From NCBI RefSeq assembly GCF_036330325.1, contig NZ_JAZDRO010000002.1, positions 186,001-250,000 on the forward strand: a stretch of 64,000 bases of DNA, given 5' to 3'. Both the position numbers and the translations under genes were made by a program. This document shows, one piece after another, positions 27,701 to 36,756 of this stretch. The first letter of the stretch is position 1. Each line of letters begins with the position of its first letter. The notes beneath the pieces were generated by a model. The model was not told where the DNA came from and searched no databases. It was given only the letters and a program-made list of their open reading frames with translations. This DNA comes from Hyphobacterium marinum (GTDB lineage Bacteria; Pseudomonadota; Alphaproteobacteria; Caulobacterales; Maricaulaceae).

Positions 27701-28828
27701 CTACTCCGCCGCCTCGCTCGCCGCACGCAGTGAAGCCGCGCGGGCTTCAACCATGTCGACGATGTGGTCGATCATTTCCTCGTTGGTGACGTTGTGGTCG
27801 GGCTTGCCCGAGACATACATCTTGCCCGAGCCCTTGCCGCCGCCGGTAAAGCCGAGATCGGTGAACATCGCCTCGCCCGGCCCGTTGACGACGCAGCCGA
27901 TGATGGACAGCGAGATCGGCTCGGAAATGTGCGCGAGGCGCTCCTCGAGTGTCTGCACCGTCTCGATCACGTTGAAGCCTTGCCGCGCGCAGGACGGGCA
28001 GGCGATGATATTGACGCCACGGGTCCGCAAGCCCAGCGATTTGAGGATATCGTAGCCGACCTTGATCTCCTCGACCGGATCGGCGGAAAGCGAGACGCGG
28101 ATCGTGTCGCCGATCCCGGCCCACAGGAGATTGCCCATGCCGATGGCAGATTTGACCGAGCCGGTGCGCTTTCCGCCCGCCTCGGTAACGCCGAGATGGA
28201 GCGGCGCGTCGGTCGCTTCGGCGAGCGCCTGATAGGCCGCGACGGTCAGGAAGACGTCCGACGCCTTCACCGAAATCTTGTATTCGCGGAAGTCGAGGTC
28301 TTCGAGAATGCGCGCATGTTCCAGCGCGCTTTCCACCATCGCTTCGGGGCAAGGCTCGCCGTATTTTTCCAGCAGGTGTTTTTCCAGCGAGCCGGCATTG
28401 ACGCCAATCCGCATGGAACAGCCATGATCCTTGGCGGCCTGCACGACTTCGCGCACCCGCGCCATGGAGCCGATATTGCCCGGATTGATCCGCAGGCAGG
28501 CGGCCCCGGCTTCTGCGGCCTCGATGGCGCGCTTGTAGTGAAAGTGGATGTCGGCGACGAGCGGGACCTGCGCGGCGCGGGCGATGGCCTTGAAGGCCTT
28601 GGTGGAGTCCTCGTCGGGGCATGAAACCCTGACGACGTCGGCACCTGCATCCTCAAGCGCGCGGATCTGGTCGATCGTGGCGCGCACGTCCGGGGTCGGC
28701 GTGTTGGTCATGGACTGCACGGTGATCGGCGCGCCGCCGCCCACCGGCACAGTGCCGACATGGATACGGCGGCTTTCGCGGCGTTCGATCATCCGCCAGG
28801 GACGGACTTCGCGATGCTGTTCGTGCAT
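27701..28828 (-). CDS. ispG: 4-hydroxy-3-methylbut-2-enyl-diphosphate synthase (flavodoxin)
   Basis: IspG converts MEcPP to HMBPP in the non-mevalonate isoprenoid pathway with a 4Fe-4S cluster. The 375-residue product has the TIM-barrel N-terminal domain (GGGAPITVQSMTNT, ADIHFHYKRAI) and cluster cysteines Cys277, Cys280 and Cys312 (IACPSCARQ; IIGCVVNGPGEA). The ATG at 28828 has GGGAG seven bases upstream; a GTG three codons earlier is an alternative. It lies downstream of rodZ, an order also found in enterobacteria. Confidence 0.96.
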   Translation of the reverse strand: MHEQHREVRPWRMIERRESRRIHVGTVPVGGGAPITVQSMTNTPTPDVRATIDQIRALEDAGADVVRVSCPDEDSTKAFKAIARAAQVPLVADIHFHYKRAIEAAEAGAACLRINPGNIGSMARVREVVQAAKDHGCSMRIGVNAGSLEKHLLEKYGEPCPEAMVESALEHARILEDLDFREYKISVKASDVFLTVAAYQALAEATDAPLHLGVTEAGGKRTGSVKSAIGMGNLLWAGIGDTIRVSLSADPVEEIKVGYDILKSLGLRTRGVNIIACPSCARQGFNVIETVQTLEERLAHISEPISLSIIGCVVNGPGEAMFTDLGFTGGGKGSGKMYVSGKPDHNVTNEEMIDHIVDMVEARAASLRAASEAAE

Positions 28829-28931
28829 GGGCCGCACTCCCGCGCGCGTATTGAGGAACGGCCCTCAAGCCGGTCCTGGTGTCATGGAGGAGGATATAGA
28901 CGGCTTTGCGGCACCTTGCGAGGGTGCGGTG

Positions 28932-29807
28932 TCAGCCTTCGACGCTGTCTTCGACGGACGCGGTTTCGATCCGGCGGGCATCAAGACCGATATTGTCGAG
29001 CGCGGCACCAGCATCGCCCAGCGTACCTTGCAGCTCGCCATCGAGGTGCAGGTTCACCGCACCGGCATCGCTGGTCGAGACGGTCAGACCCGGCTCGTCA
29101 ACCGCGCGATAGGAATCCCCCGCCTGCAGGTCGCGGGAAAACAGGATACGTCCCGAAGCGTCCCGCACTTCCAGCCAGGTTGCCATGTTCGCTTCCAGCA
29201 CGATTTCCGGCATACGGGCCGCCGCTTCGCCGGTACCCGGCAGATCGCCCCAGATCGCATTGCGGTCGGCAACGGAATATTCGCCGTCAAACGGTGTCAG
29301 GTCACTGGTCGCCTCGAATTCGGCGTCCGGCGGCGGCGGAATGTCGGCAAACGCGCCCTCACCCGAGGCGGTGTTGGCGTACCACCAGGCAATGCCGGAC
29401 ACGGCGGCGAGGATCAGCACCGCGCCGAACACGCCCTTGGGCAGGCGGATTTCGCGGCGGGTCTGGTGAGCGGTCGGCTGGGCGCGCCCGGTCTGGGTGT
29501 CGGCCTCGGCCTTGAACTGGTCAACGAGCGCCGCCTCGTCGAGTTCGAGGAAGCGCGCATAGGTGCGCAGATAGCCGATGGCGTAGGCGCGCGAGGGGAG
29601 CCCTCGCGGATCCATCGTCTCCAGCGCTTCGAGATAGTCGCGGCGAATACGGGTGCGGGCCGAGGCGGAATCGAGCGTCAGGCCCAGCTTGGCGCGGGCC
29701 TCGCGCAGACGGTCACCTGCGGACAGCTTCGCGCTGACGGCGGCACCGCCAGAAAACACGGCGTCCACCGGAACGTAACCGGACTGCGTTGTGTGCCCTT
29801 CGGCCAT
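28932..29807 (-). CDS. RodZ-like helix-turn-helix membrane protein
   Basis: A 291-residue protein with a cytoplasmic HTH_25-type helix-turn-helix (AGDRLREARAKLGLTLDSAS, RRDYLEALE), one transmembrane segment (FGAVLILAAVSGIAWW) and a periplasmic DUF4115 domain (ATWLEVRDASGRILFSRDL). This is the architecture of RodZ, which links MreB to the cell-wall elongation machinery. The start is uncertain: the ATG at 29807 follows GGGGGAAAC; another ATG at 29870 adds 21 residues. It precedes ispG on the same strand. Confidence 0.85.
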   Translation of the reverse strand: MAEGHTTQSGYVPVDAVFSGGAAVSAKLSAGDRLREARAKLGLTLDSASARTRIRRDYLEALETMDPRGLPSRAYAIGYLRTYARFLELDEAALVDQFKAEADTQTGRAQPTAHQTRREIRLPKGVFGAVLILAAVSGIAWWYANTASGEGAFADIPPPPDAEFEATSDLTPFDGEYSVADRNAIWGDLPGTGEAAARMPEIVLEANMATWLEVRDASGRILFSRDLQAGDSYRAVDEPGLTVSTSDAGAVNLHLDGELQGTLGDAGAALDNIGLDARRIETASVEDSVEG

Positions 29808-29898
29808 GTTTCCCCCGCCACCATCGCCGCGCGATGGGTCGATACTCGCGTCGTGATTCGCACGTGACATTTTTGTCGCACGGCAATTCTTAATAATG

Positions 29899-32196
29899 TC
29901 AGATCAAGGCCCTGTTATCAACAGCCTCAAGCTGAAGCCCCGCAGCATTACCCGCCTCTATCAACAGGGGGCGCAGCGATGCCGCGTCGCGTGACATATT
30001 CCCAGCAAGCCAGGTGCCAAGCTGGCCCGTATCGGTTCGCGCCAGCATCGCCTTGACCGGTGCCACCCCGCTCGCCGCCATGGACAATTTGCCATAGCCC
30101 AGAGCCAGCATCACGGCTGCCTCGAGCGGCTGGGACGCCACCTCTCCGCATATGGATACCGGAACATTGTGACGGGAACAGGCCTCCCGGATGGTTTTCA
30201 GCAGTTGAAGCGCAGCGGGCGATAGAATGTCGTAGCGCTCCCAGACACGGGAGTTCTGGCGATCCGCGGCAAAGAAATACTGCATCAGGTCGTTGGCCCC
30301 GACGGAAACGAAGTCGGCATGCGGCAGGGCATGTTCAATGGCCCAGGCCATGCCCGGCGTTTCGAGCATGATACCGGCCTCGACCCGTTCCGGGACAGGG
30401 TGACCTCGTCCGCGCGCGAACGCGACTTCGCGCATCAGCATGTCTTTCGCCGCCTTGAATTCCCAGGGTGTTGCGATCATCGGGAAGAGGATGGAGAGCG
30501 GCCGGCCCTCTGCCGCCTGGATCAGGGCGCGCAGCTGGTAGCGCAGCAGGCCGGGCCGGTCGAGACCCATGCGGATCGCCCGCCATCCCAGCGCCGGGTT
30601 GGGTTCGCGCATGGAGGGCGCAAAGGGCGTCACCTTGTCACCGCCGAGGTCAAGCGTACGGAAGACAACCGGCTTTGATCCGGCTGAATCCATGACCGAT
30701 TTGTAGAGCTCGGCCTGTTTGGCGAGCCGCGGCAGCGTGTCGGCAACCATGAACTGGAATTCGGTCCGGAACAGGCCGATCCCGTGGGCACCGGTTTCTT
30801 CCAGACGCGTCAACTCGATCAACAGACCCGCATTAAGGTGAAGCTCGAACGGTACACCGTTGGCGGTCACAGACGGCTCGTCGCGCAGCTTCGCATAGGC
30901 GCGGGCACGCTGCGACAGCGCATCAGAGCGTTCGCGGTAGGTTTCCTCAACGTCACTCGACGGGCGGATGTGCACGAGGCCGAATTCGCCGTCGAGGATG
31001 ACCGGATCGCCAGGCTCGACGCGATCAAGCGCGCCCTCGACCAGACCGACCAGGGGAATCCCGAGCGCCTTGGCAACAATGACAGCATGGCTCGAGGCCG
31101 AACCTTCTTCCAGTGCCACGCCCTTGAGTTTCGAGCGGTCGTAATCAAGCAACTCGGCCGGGCCGATACTGCGCGCAAATATGATCGCATTGTCCGGCAG
31201 TTCGCTCTGCGACGCGCCATTGGAATGCGCCAGGTGACGCAACAGCCGGTTTGCGAGGTCCTCGAGATCGTGCAACCGCTCGCGGAAATGCACGTCGCGG
31301 GCCTGCATAAGGCGGGCCCGATGCTCGTTGCGGACCCGCTCGACGGCGGCTTCCGCCGTCAGGCCCTGCCGGACAGCCTCCCGCAGCTGGTTCAGCCAGC
31401 CGCGGTCATGGGCGAACATCCGGTAGGCTTCCAGCACGTCGCGCGTGGGGCCACCAAAGGGCAGACGGCCGGAATCGAGCATGGTGTCGATGGCGCGGCG
31501 CAGTTCGCCAATCGCGGTGTCGAGCCGGTTCTCCTCCTGATCGGGGTCTTCCGCGATCAGGCGCGTAGAGGCGACATGCGGCTCGTGAACCACCGCTGTA
31601 CCGATGGCGAGACCGGGTGAGAACGCCCCGCCCTGAAAACGCTCCGCGCGCGTCGGCCGCATGTCCAGGCCGGCCATTTCCTCGGCCGCGATCACATCGC
31701 CGGATGCGACGATTTCGGCCAGGATCATGGCGACAGTCTGTAATGTCTCGATCTCGTCGTCGCTGGTCTGGCGCGAGCCATGGGTCTGGCTGGTCAGGAC
31801 GCCGACAAGGCGCCCGCCGCGCAGGATCGGGACGCCGACAAAGGATTTGAACGGTTCCTCGCCCGTTTCGGGCCGATAGGCGAAGGCGGGGTGAGACGGC
31901 GCGTCTGCCACGGCCAGCGGCCGGGCGCTGCGGGCGATCAACCCGACAAGGCCCTCATTGCGCTGGAGGCGGGTATTGTGGACCGCCTCGCGCTTCAGTC
32001 CGTGTGTGGCGCACAATTCCAGTGAGCCAGACCGGCGGGCGAGATAGATGGAACAGACGTCCGCGCTGGTTTCCTGCGCGATCATCTCGGTGAGGTGGTC
32101 GAGCCGCTCCTGGGCATCCTCGCGCACCGCCATGAGGGCGCGCAGGCGAGCCAGGAGCCGGCGCGGGCCGGCGGCGATGGTATCGGCTGCCGCCAT
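29899..32196 (-). CDS. ptsP: PEP-protein phosphotransferase of the nitrogen PTS (EI-Ntr)
   Basis: EI-Ntr starts the PTS-Ntr phosphorelay, taking phosphate from PEP to NPr and then EIIA-Ntr, a regulatory rather than sugar-transport system. The 765-residue product has an N-terminal GAF domain (residues about 20-165), the PtsI N-terminal helical domain, the phosphorylated His370 in GSASSHAVIVAKALGIP, and the PEP-binding barrel with LFRTEFQFM and CGEVAS. The start codon is two bases after the stop of lysC, so the genes form one unit. Confidence 0.96.
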   Translation of the reverse strand: MAAADTIAAGPRRLLARLRALMAVREDAQERLDHLTEMIAQETSADVCSIYLARRSGSLELCATHGLKREAVHNTRLQRNEGLVGLIARSARPLAVADAPSHPAFAYRPETGEEPFKSFVGVPILRGGRLVGVLTSQTHGSRQTSDDEIETLQTVAMILAEIVASGDVIAAEEMAGLDMRPTRAERFQGGAFSPGLAIGTAVVHEPHVASTRLIAEDPDQEENRLDTAIGELRRAIDTMLDSGRLPFGGPTRDVLEAYRMFAHDRGWLNQLREAVRQGLTAEAAVERVRNEHRARLMQARDVHFRERLHDLEDLANRLLRHLAHSNGASQSELPDNAIIFARSIGPAELLDYDRSKLKGVALEEGSASSHAVIVAKALGIPLVGLVEGALDRVEPGDPVILDGEFGLVHIRPSSDVEETYRERSDALSQRARAYAKLRDEPSVTANGVPFELHLNAGLLIELTRLEETGAHGIGLFRTEFQFMVADTLPRLAKQAELYKSVMDSAGSKPVVFRTLDLGGDKVTPFAPSMREPNPALGWRAIRMGLDRPGLLRYQLRALIQAAEGRPLSILFPMIATPWEFKAAKDMLMREVAFARGRGHPVPERVEAGIMLETPGMAWAIEHALPHADFVSVGANDLMQYFFAADRQNSRVWERYDILSPAALQLLKTIREACSRHNVPVSICGEVASQPLEAAVMLALGYGKLSMAASGVAPVKAMLARTDTGQLGTWLAGNMSRDAASLRPLLIEAGNAAGLQLEAVDNRALI

Positions 32197-32198
32197 GC

Positions 32199-33425
32199 TC
32201 AGCCGCCCTCCCCATCGAGCCCGTAGGCCGAATGCAGGGCCCGCACGGCTTGCTCGACCGCGTCATTGGCGATGAGGGCACTGATCCGGATTTCGGATGT
32301 CGCGATGACTTTCACGTCAATCCCTTTCGAGCCAAGGGCCCGGAACAGGATGCGCGCCACGTCCGCCCGGCGATTGAGACCGAGCCCGACGACAGACACC
32401 TTGGCAAGATCGGTTTCATGGATGATCTCGCGGGCGTCCCCGTGCGCATCTTCCATCACGGTCATAGCACGTCCGAGTTCCCGGCGGTCGACGGAAAATT
32501 CGATATTCACGGTGCCGGCGTCGCGCGCGCGCCCCTGCACGATCATGTCGACGCCGATATTCACGTCCGCCAGCGCGCCGAAAATCTCCGCCGCGATGGC
32601 CGGATTGTCCGACGCGCCCAGGAGGATGATCCTTGCCTGGTCGCGCGTATAGGCAACACCGGAGACGATCCGGCGCTCGGCGATGCCGCCCGCATCGAGG
32701 ACAGACGTGCCGCGCGCCTCGCCGGGTTTGGCGAAGCTCGACAGCACGCGAAGCGGGACATTGCGGGCCTTGGCCATCTCGGCCGACCGGGTCTGGAGGA
32801 CTTTAGCGCCCTGCGCGGCGAGTTCAAGCATTTCGTCATGGCTGATCGCGTCGATCCGGCGCGCCTTCGGCTCGATACGCGGATCAGTGGTGTAGACGCC
32901 GTCGACATCGGTGTAGATGTCGCAGCGGGCATTGAGCGCCGCAGCGATGGCGACGGCAGACAAATCGGTCCCGCCCCGGCCCAGCGTGCGCACGCGCCGC
33001 TCGGTGTCGATCCCCTGAAATCCGGCAAAGACCGGGATCACACCGGCATCGGCGCTGGCTTCGACCGCTTCGGTCAGGAAGCCGGAGATCCGGGCATCGC
33101 CAGGGGGACCATCGACGAAAATCGCGGACTGCCAGGCCTGGAAGGAGCGGGCCTTCAAGCCCCTTTCCCGCAGTGCGAGGGCCATCAGGGCGGCGCTGAT
33201 CTGTTCGCCGGTCGCCAGGACGGTATCGGTCTCGTCTTCACCGAGCCCGCCACCGAACTGTTCGGCCAGAGCGATCAGCCGGTCGGTCTCGCCCGCCATC
33301 GCCGACACCACGACGGCGACGGACTGGCCGCGCGCGGCTTCGGACGCGACAAGCTCCGCCGAAGCCCGGATACGGGCGGCGTCGGCGACCGACGTGCCGC
33401 CGAATTTCATCACGATATCGACCAA
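32199..33425 (-). CDS. lysC: Aspartate kinase
   Basis: Aspartate kinase makes aspartyl phosphate, the first step to lysine, threonine, methionine and diaminopimelate. The 408-residue monofunctional product has the N-terminal KFGGTSVADAARI, the kinase segment TLGRGGTDLSAVAIAAALNA, and two C-terminal ACT domains for feedback inhibition (residues about 265-400). Cotranscription with ptsP is a common alphaproteobacterial arrangement. Confidence 0.97.
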   Translation of the reverse strand: MVDIVMKFGGTSVADAARIRASAELVASEAARGQSVAVVVSAMAGETDRLIALAEQFGGGLGEDETDTVLATGEQISAALMALALRERGLKARSFQAWQSAIFVDGPPGDARISGFLTEAVEASADAGVIPVFAGFQGIDTERRVRTLGRGGTDLSAVAIAAALNARCDIYTDVDGVYTTDPRIEPKARRIDAISHDEMLELAAQGAKVLQTRSAEMAKARNVPLRVLSSFAKPGEARGTSVLDAGGIAERRIVSGVAYTRDQARIILLGASDNPAIAAEIFGALADVNIGVDMIVQGRARDAGTVNIEFSVDRRELGRAMTVMEDAHGDAREIIHETDLAKVSVVGLGLNRRADVARILFRALGSKGIDVKVIATSEIRISALIANDAVEQAVRALHSAYGLDGEGG

Positions 33426-33576
33426 GACCGCTCCCTCGCTTCGGCGGTTATGTGGTACCTGTCACGCGCCTCGCGGCAGAACGCCGCTGGACGCAGGCCT
33501 CGATAAGCCGGTCAAGCGGGGCCATATTACGGCATAATCCAGACTGCAACGCCTTTTCGGCAAGGAAATTCATACC

Positions 33577-34341
33577 ATGGCGGTACACGCGGCTCCCGTT
33601 AAACTCTCCAGCCCCTCAATCGATCCCGAGGAAGTGGCGAAATTTTCTGCCATGGCTGCCGAGTGGTGGGACCCGGATTCCAAATTCAAGCCGCTGCACA
33701 AATTCAACCCGGCGCGCCTCACCTTTATCCGTGACCGGGTCCTGGCCCATTTCGGACGCGAGGGCGGCGACAAACCCCTCTCGGGCCTGCGCATTCTCGA
33801 CATCGGCTGCGGCGGCGGTCTGATCTCCGAACCCATGGCGCGCCTCGGCGCAGACGTCACGGGAGTCGATGCCGCCGAAGCCAATATCAAGACCGCCATG
33901 GTCCATGCCGAGGAAATGGGCCTCGCCATCGACTACCGGCACGGCACTGCCGAGCAACTGATCGAGTCTGGCGAGCCGCTATTTGATGTCGTCCTCAACC
34001 TCGAAGTCGTCGAACATGTCGCCGACCCGGACGCCTTCCTGGCTGATTGTGCGCGCCTGGTGAAGCCGGGCGGGCTGATGATCGTCGGCTCGATCAACCG
34101 CACGCCGAAAGCCTTTGCGCTCGCGATCTTCGGCGCGGAATGGGTGATGGGCTGGCTGCCGCGCGGTACGCACCGCTTCTCCAAACTGGTGAAACCGGAG
34201 GAAGTGACTCGCGTCCTGCGTGACACCGGCTTTGCGACCGGCGAGGCGGTCGGGGTCAGCTACAACCCCTTAAACGACCAGTTCTCGATCACGCACGACG
34301 CCAGTGTGAACTACCTGCTGAGCGCGGCGAAGGCGGCCTAG
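33577..34341 (+). CDS. ubiG: Ubiquinone biosynthesis O-methyltransferase UbiG
   Basis: UbiG carries out both O-methylations of ubiquinone synthesis. The 254-residue SAM-dependent methyltransferase has FSAMAAEWWDPDSKFKPLHK at the N terminus, which is diagnostic for UbiG, motif I ILDIGCGGGLISEPMARLGA, and the membrane-interaction region GTHRFSKLVKPEE. Divergent from lysC. It converges with the DUF1178 gene and shares the bases CTAG at 34338-34341, which read as TAG stop on both strands. Confidence 0.96.
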   Translation: MAVHAAPVKLSSPSIDPEEVAKFSAMAAEWWDPDSKFKPLHKFNPARLTFIRDRVLAHFGREGGDKPLSGLRILDIGCGGGLISEPMARLGADVTGVDAAEANIKTAMVHAEEMGLAIDYRHGTAEQLIESGEPLFDVVLNLEVVEHVADPDAFLADCARLVKPGGLMIVGSINRTPKAFALAIFGAEWVMGWLPRGTHRFSKLVKPEEVTRVLRDTGFATGEAVGVSYNPLNDQFSITHDASVNYLLSAAKAA

Positions 34342-34760
34342 TTCAGCTTCTTCTCCGGCACCGGGGTCAGCGCAGGCGGCAGGGGCGCGCAGGGCACGCC
34401 CTCTTCCCTCAAGGCTTCGGCTTCTTCAGGCGTCGTTTCGCCATAGATGTCGCGGTGCGGCTTCTCGCCCTCATGCATGGCGCGCGCCTGCTTTGCGAAA
34501 TCATCACCGACATAGTCGAACTTGTCGCGGATATGAGCGCGAACCTTGCCGGCCAGCTCCATCATCATGGTCTGGTTGTCGGCCTTGCGCTTCTTCGGCG
34601 ACGCGACATTCGGTGCCATGACAGCCTTGCGGACATCCGTGTCGCCGCAGACCGGGCATTCGACAAGACCGGCTTCGGCCTGCTCGTCATAGGTCGCCGA
34701 GTTGCGGAACCAGGCCTCAAAGCCGTGGTCACGCGAACACTGTAGCGCGTAGCGGATCAT
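34338..34760 (-). CDS. DUF1178 family protein
   Basis: A 140-residue protein starting MIRYALQC, followed by a zinc-ribbon-like VECPVCGD; this order is typical of DUF1178, a mainly alphaproteobacterial family of unknown role. Only one clear CxxC pair is present, with a single cysteine at residue 8, so a metal site would be incomplete unless a dimer forms. It overlaps the nitrilase stop by 4 bp. Confidence 0.92.
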   Translation of the reverse strand: MIRYALQCSRDHGFEAWFRNSATYDEQAEAGLVECPVCGDTDVRKAVMAPNVASPKKRKADNQTMMMELAGKVRAHIRDKFDYVGDDFAKQARAMHEGEKPHRDIYGETTPEEAEALREEGVPCAPLPPALTPVPEKKLN

Positions 34761-35581
34761 GGCCCGGTGATCTCGCGGTCGTGGGACAGCGAGGGGATGC
34801 GTTCCCGCGCGTTCGCCGACTTGCCGAGGTCGATTTCGGCCATCAGCACGCCGGGCTCGTCATGGTCCAACACAGCGGCGATGCCGCCCCACGGGTCAAC
34901 GACGAGGCTATGCCCCCAGGTCTTGCGGCCGTCTTCGTGCTGCCCGCCCTGCGCGGGGGCAATCAGCCACGAGCCGGTCTCGATAGCGCGGGCGCGGATC
35001 AGCGTCTCCCAATGCGCTCTGCCGGTGGGCACGGTGAAGGCCGACGGCGCGGCAATTACGTTCGCTCCGGCTTGCGCAAGGCGGCGGTAGAGATAGGCAA
35101 AGCGCAGATCGTAGCAGATGGTCAGGCCCAACCTGGCCGGTCCGGCCTCGGTCAGAACCGCCTTCGAACCCGGTCGATAATTGGTTGATTCCGAATAGGT
35201 CTCGCCTGCGCCCAGACCGACGTCGAACATATGGATCTTGTCATAAGTGGCGGCCGTGGAGCCGTCCGGCGCGAACAGGAATGACCGGTTAACCGCGCGC
35301 CAGTCGCCGATCTTCAGCGCCAGCGATCCGATGAGCAGCCAGATACCGAGTTCTTCAGCCAATTTGGCGAACGCCGGGATCGCCGGGTCGTCTTCGGGCG
35401 TGCGGATCACGTCAAAAAGGGCGTTGGCGTCCTTCTGAACCAGATGAGTGGTTTCGGGTGTGCAAACCAACTGCGCGCCCTGCCCCGCGGCCTCGCGGAT
35501 GAAGCCCGTCGCGTCGGAGAGATTGCGCGCCGGGTCTGTCCCGGAACGCATCTGTATGAGGCCTGTTTTAAGCGTTGGCAT
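34757..35581 (-). CDS. Nitrilase-superfamily C-N hydrolase (Nit/deaminated-glutathione amidase type)
   Basis: A 274-residue carbon-nitrogen hydrolase with the Glu-Lys-Cys triad: Glu in LVCTPETTH, Lys in TYDKIHMFDV and Cys in LGLTICYDLRF. The sequence is closest in style to the Nit1/Nit2 group, which includes deaminated-glutathione amidase and omega-amidase, fitting the neighbouring glutaredoxin gene. It would act in the cytoplasm as a metabolite-repair enzyme. Substrate assignment is inference. Confidence 0.93.
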   Translation of the reverse strand: MPTLKTGLIQMRSGTDPARNLSDATGFIREAAGQGAQLVCTPETTHLVQKDANALFDVIRTPEDDPAIPAFAKLAEELGIWLLIGSLALKIGDWRAVNRSFLFAPDGSTAATYDKIHMFDVGLGAGETYSESTNYRPGSKAVLTEAGPARLGLTICYDLRFAYLYRRLAQAGANVIAAPSAFTVPTGRAHWETLIRARAIETGSWLIAPAQGGQHEDGRKTWGHSLVVDPWGGIAAVLDHDEPGVLMAEIDLGKSANARERIPSLSHDREITGP

Positions 35582-35589
35582 AACACATG

Positions 35590-35671
35590 CCCCCCACCCC
35601 GTCCCTCCCCCGAGGGGGAGGGAGAAAGATTCTCGATTCCCTCCCCTTGAGGGGAGGGTAAGGGTGGGGTG
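35590..35671. repeat. Intergenic palindrome R2
   Basis: Two nested hairpins (CCCTCCCCC/GGGGGAGGG and CCCTCCCC/GGGGAGGG) within outer arms CCCCCCACCCC and GGGTGGGGT, between the nitrilase and grxC genes. A further member of the repeat family. Confidence 0.8.
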
Positions 35672-35680
35672 AAACGCCCA

Positions 35681-35944
35681 TCAGGCCGAGAGCCCGAGCA
35701 TGGCGTCCAGCTTGCCCTGTCGCTCCAGCGCCATGAGGTCATCCGAACCGCCAATATGGGTGTCGCCGATGAAGACCTGGGGATAGGTCGAGCCGCCATT
35801 GGAGCGCTGGATCATCTCCTTGCGCTTTTCCGCGTCAAAGCCGGCATTGATGTCCTCGAAATCGACACCCTTGGATTCCAGCAGCTTTACCGCGCGGTGG
35901 CAGTAGCCGCACATCGGACGGGTGTAGATGGTGACCTTGGCCAT
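35681..35944 (-). CDS. grxC: Glutaredoxin 3
   Basis: An 87-residue dithiol glutaredoxin with active site CGYC (Cys12, Cys15), the TYPQVFIGD glutathione-binding loop and IGGSDDLMAL. It reduces protein disulfides and mixed disulfides with glutathione. It lies between comF and the nitrilase gene on the same strand, an order commonly kept in alphaproteobacteria. Confidence 0.96.
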   Translation of the reverse strand: MAKVTIYTRPMCGYCHRAVKLLESKGVDFEDINAGFDAEKRKEMIQRSNGGSTYPQVFIGDTHIGGSDDLMALERQGKLDAMLGLSA

Positions 35945-35995
35945 GGGATGCGTATTTCCTTTTTCTGGCGGGCGGGGCCGACTCGGCCGGTCCCT

Positions 35996-36712
35996 CTATG
36001 TAAGCGGGTTTACCGGTCTGACAACGCGCGAGAGTGCGACCGCGTTCACTTGCCGTGCACCGGCACGCAGCAGAACGCGGGCACAGGCTTCCAGTGTTGC
36101 GCCGGTCGTCATCACGTCATCCACGAGCACAAGACATTTGCCCGTGATCCGCGCCGTGTAGCGTTCCCGCACCCGAAAGGCTCCGGCGACATTGCGCTTG
36201 CGGCCCTTGGCGGACTTGCCACCTTGCGTCGTCGTGGCGCGCGACCGCCGCAGGGCATCAGCCTCGACCGGTATGCCGGTTTCGCGAGTCAACGCCGAGG
36301 CCAGCAGCGAAGACTGGTTGTAGCGGCGTGACAGGAGGCGGCGCGGATGCAGCGGAACCGGGACAAGCGCGTCCGCGCCCTCAAGCGCTTCGGCACCGGC
36401 GCGGGCCATCCAGCGGGCGAACTGGGGAAGGGTTTCAGTGCGTCCGCCATGCTTGAAGTCGAGCACCAGCTTCCGGCTGGCTTCGTTGTAGACAAAGGCC
36501 GCGCGCATGAGACCGAGGACCAGGGGCCGGGCGGCGCAGGCCCCGCAGACCACCTCCCCGGCGTCATAGGCAAAGGGATAACCGCAACTCACGCACCACG
36601 GCCGGTCAAGGAAATCAACTGCCGTCCAGCCGGCCGGGTCAAGCTGACCGGGACGCGATACCCAGCCACCGCCAAAAGGCGATTGCGGCGGCCAGACCAG
36701 ACCGGCCAGCAC
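35996..36712 (-). CDS. ComF family phosphoribosyltransferase-like protein
   Basis: A ComF-family protein with an N-terminal zinc-finger pair (WCVSCGYPF, VCGACAARP) and a C-terminal phosphoribosyltransferase fold (CLVLVDDVMTTGATLEACARV). ComF assists DNA uptake in competent bacteria; its alphaproteobacterial role is untested. The start is unresolved. No ATG is in frame close to the family N terminus; I place it at a GTG at 36712, while family-like sequence extends about 18 codons further to a CTG behind GGGAGGGG. A frame running to 37045 is rejected because it overlaps the divergent methyltransferase gene. Confidence 0.85.
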   Translation of the reverse strand: MLAGLVWPPQSPFGGGWVSRPGQLDPAGWTAVDFLDRPWCVSCGYPFAYDAGEVVCGACAARPLVLGLMRAAFVYNEASRKLVLDFKHGGRTETLPQFARWMARAGAEALEGADALVPVPLHPRRLLSRRYNQSSLLASALTRETGIPVEADALRRSRATTTQGGKSAKGRKRNVAGAFRVRERYTARITGKCLVLVDDVMTTGATLEACARVLLRAGARQVNAVALSRVVRPVNPLT

Positions 36713-36756
36713 CGCCGCGGCTTTCTTTCCCCAGCCGGGCAGGCCATATCTCGCTG

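Noticed and set aside
28548..29867. 439-codon open frame antisense to ispG and rodZ
   Set aside because: It crosses two genuine genes and an intergenic gap and has no family likeness.
32232..33506. 424-codon open frame antisense to lysC
   Set aside because: Shadow of aspartate kinase, no motifs.
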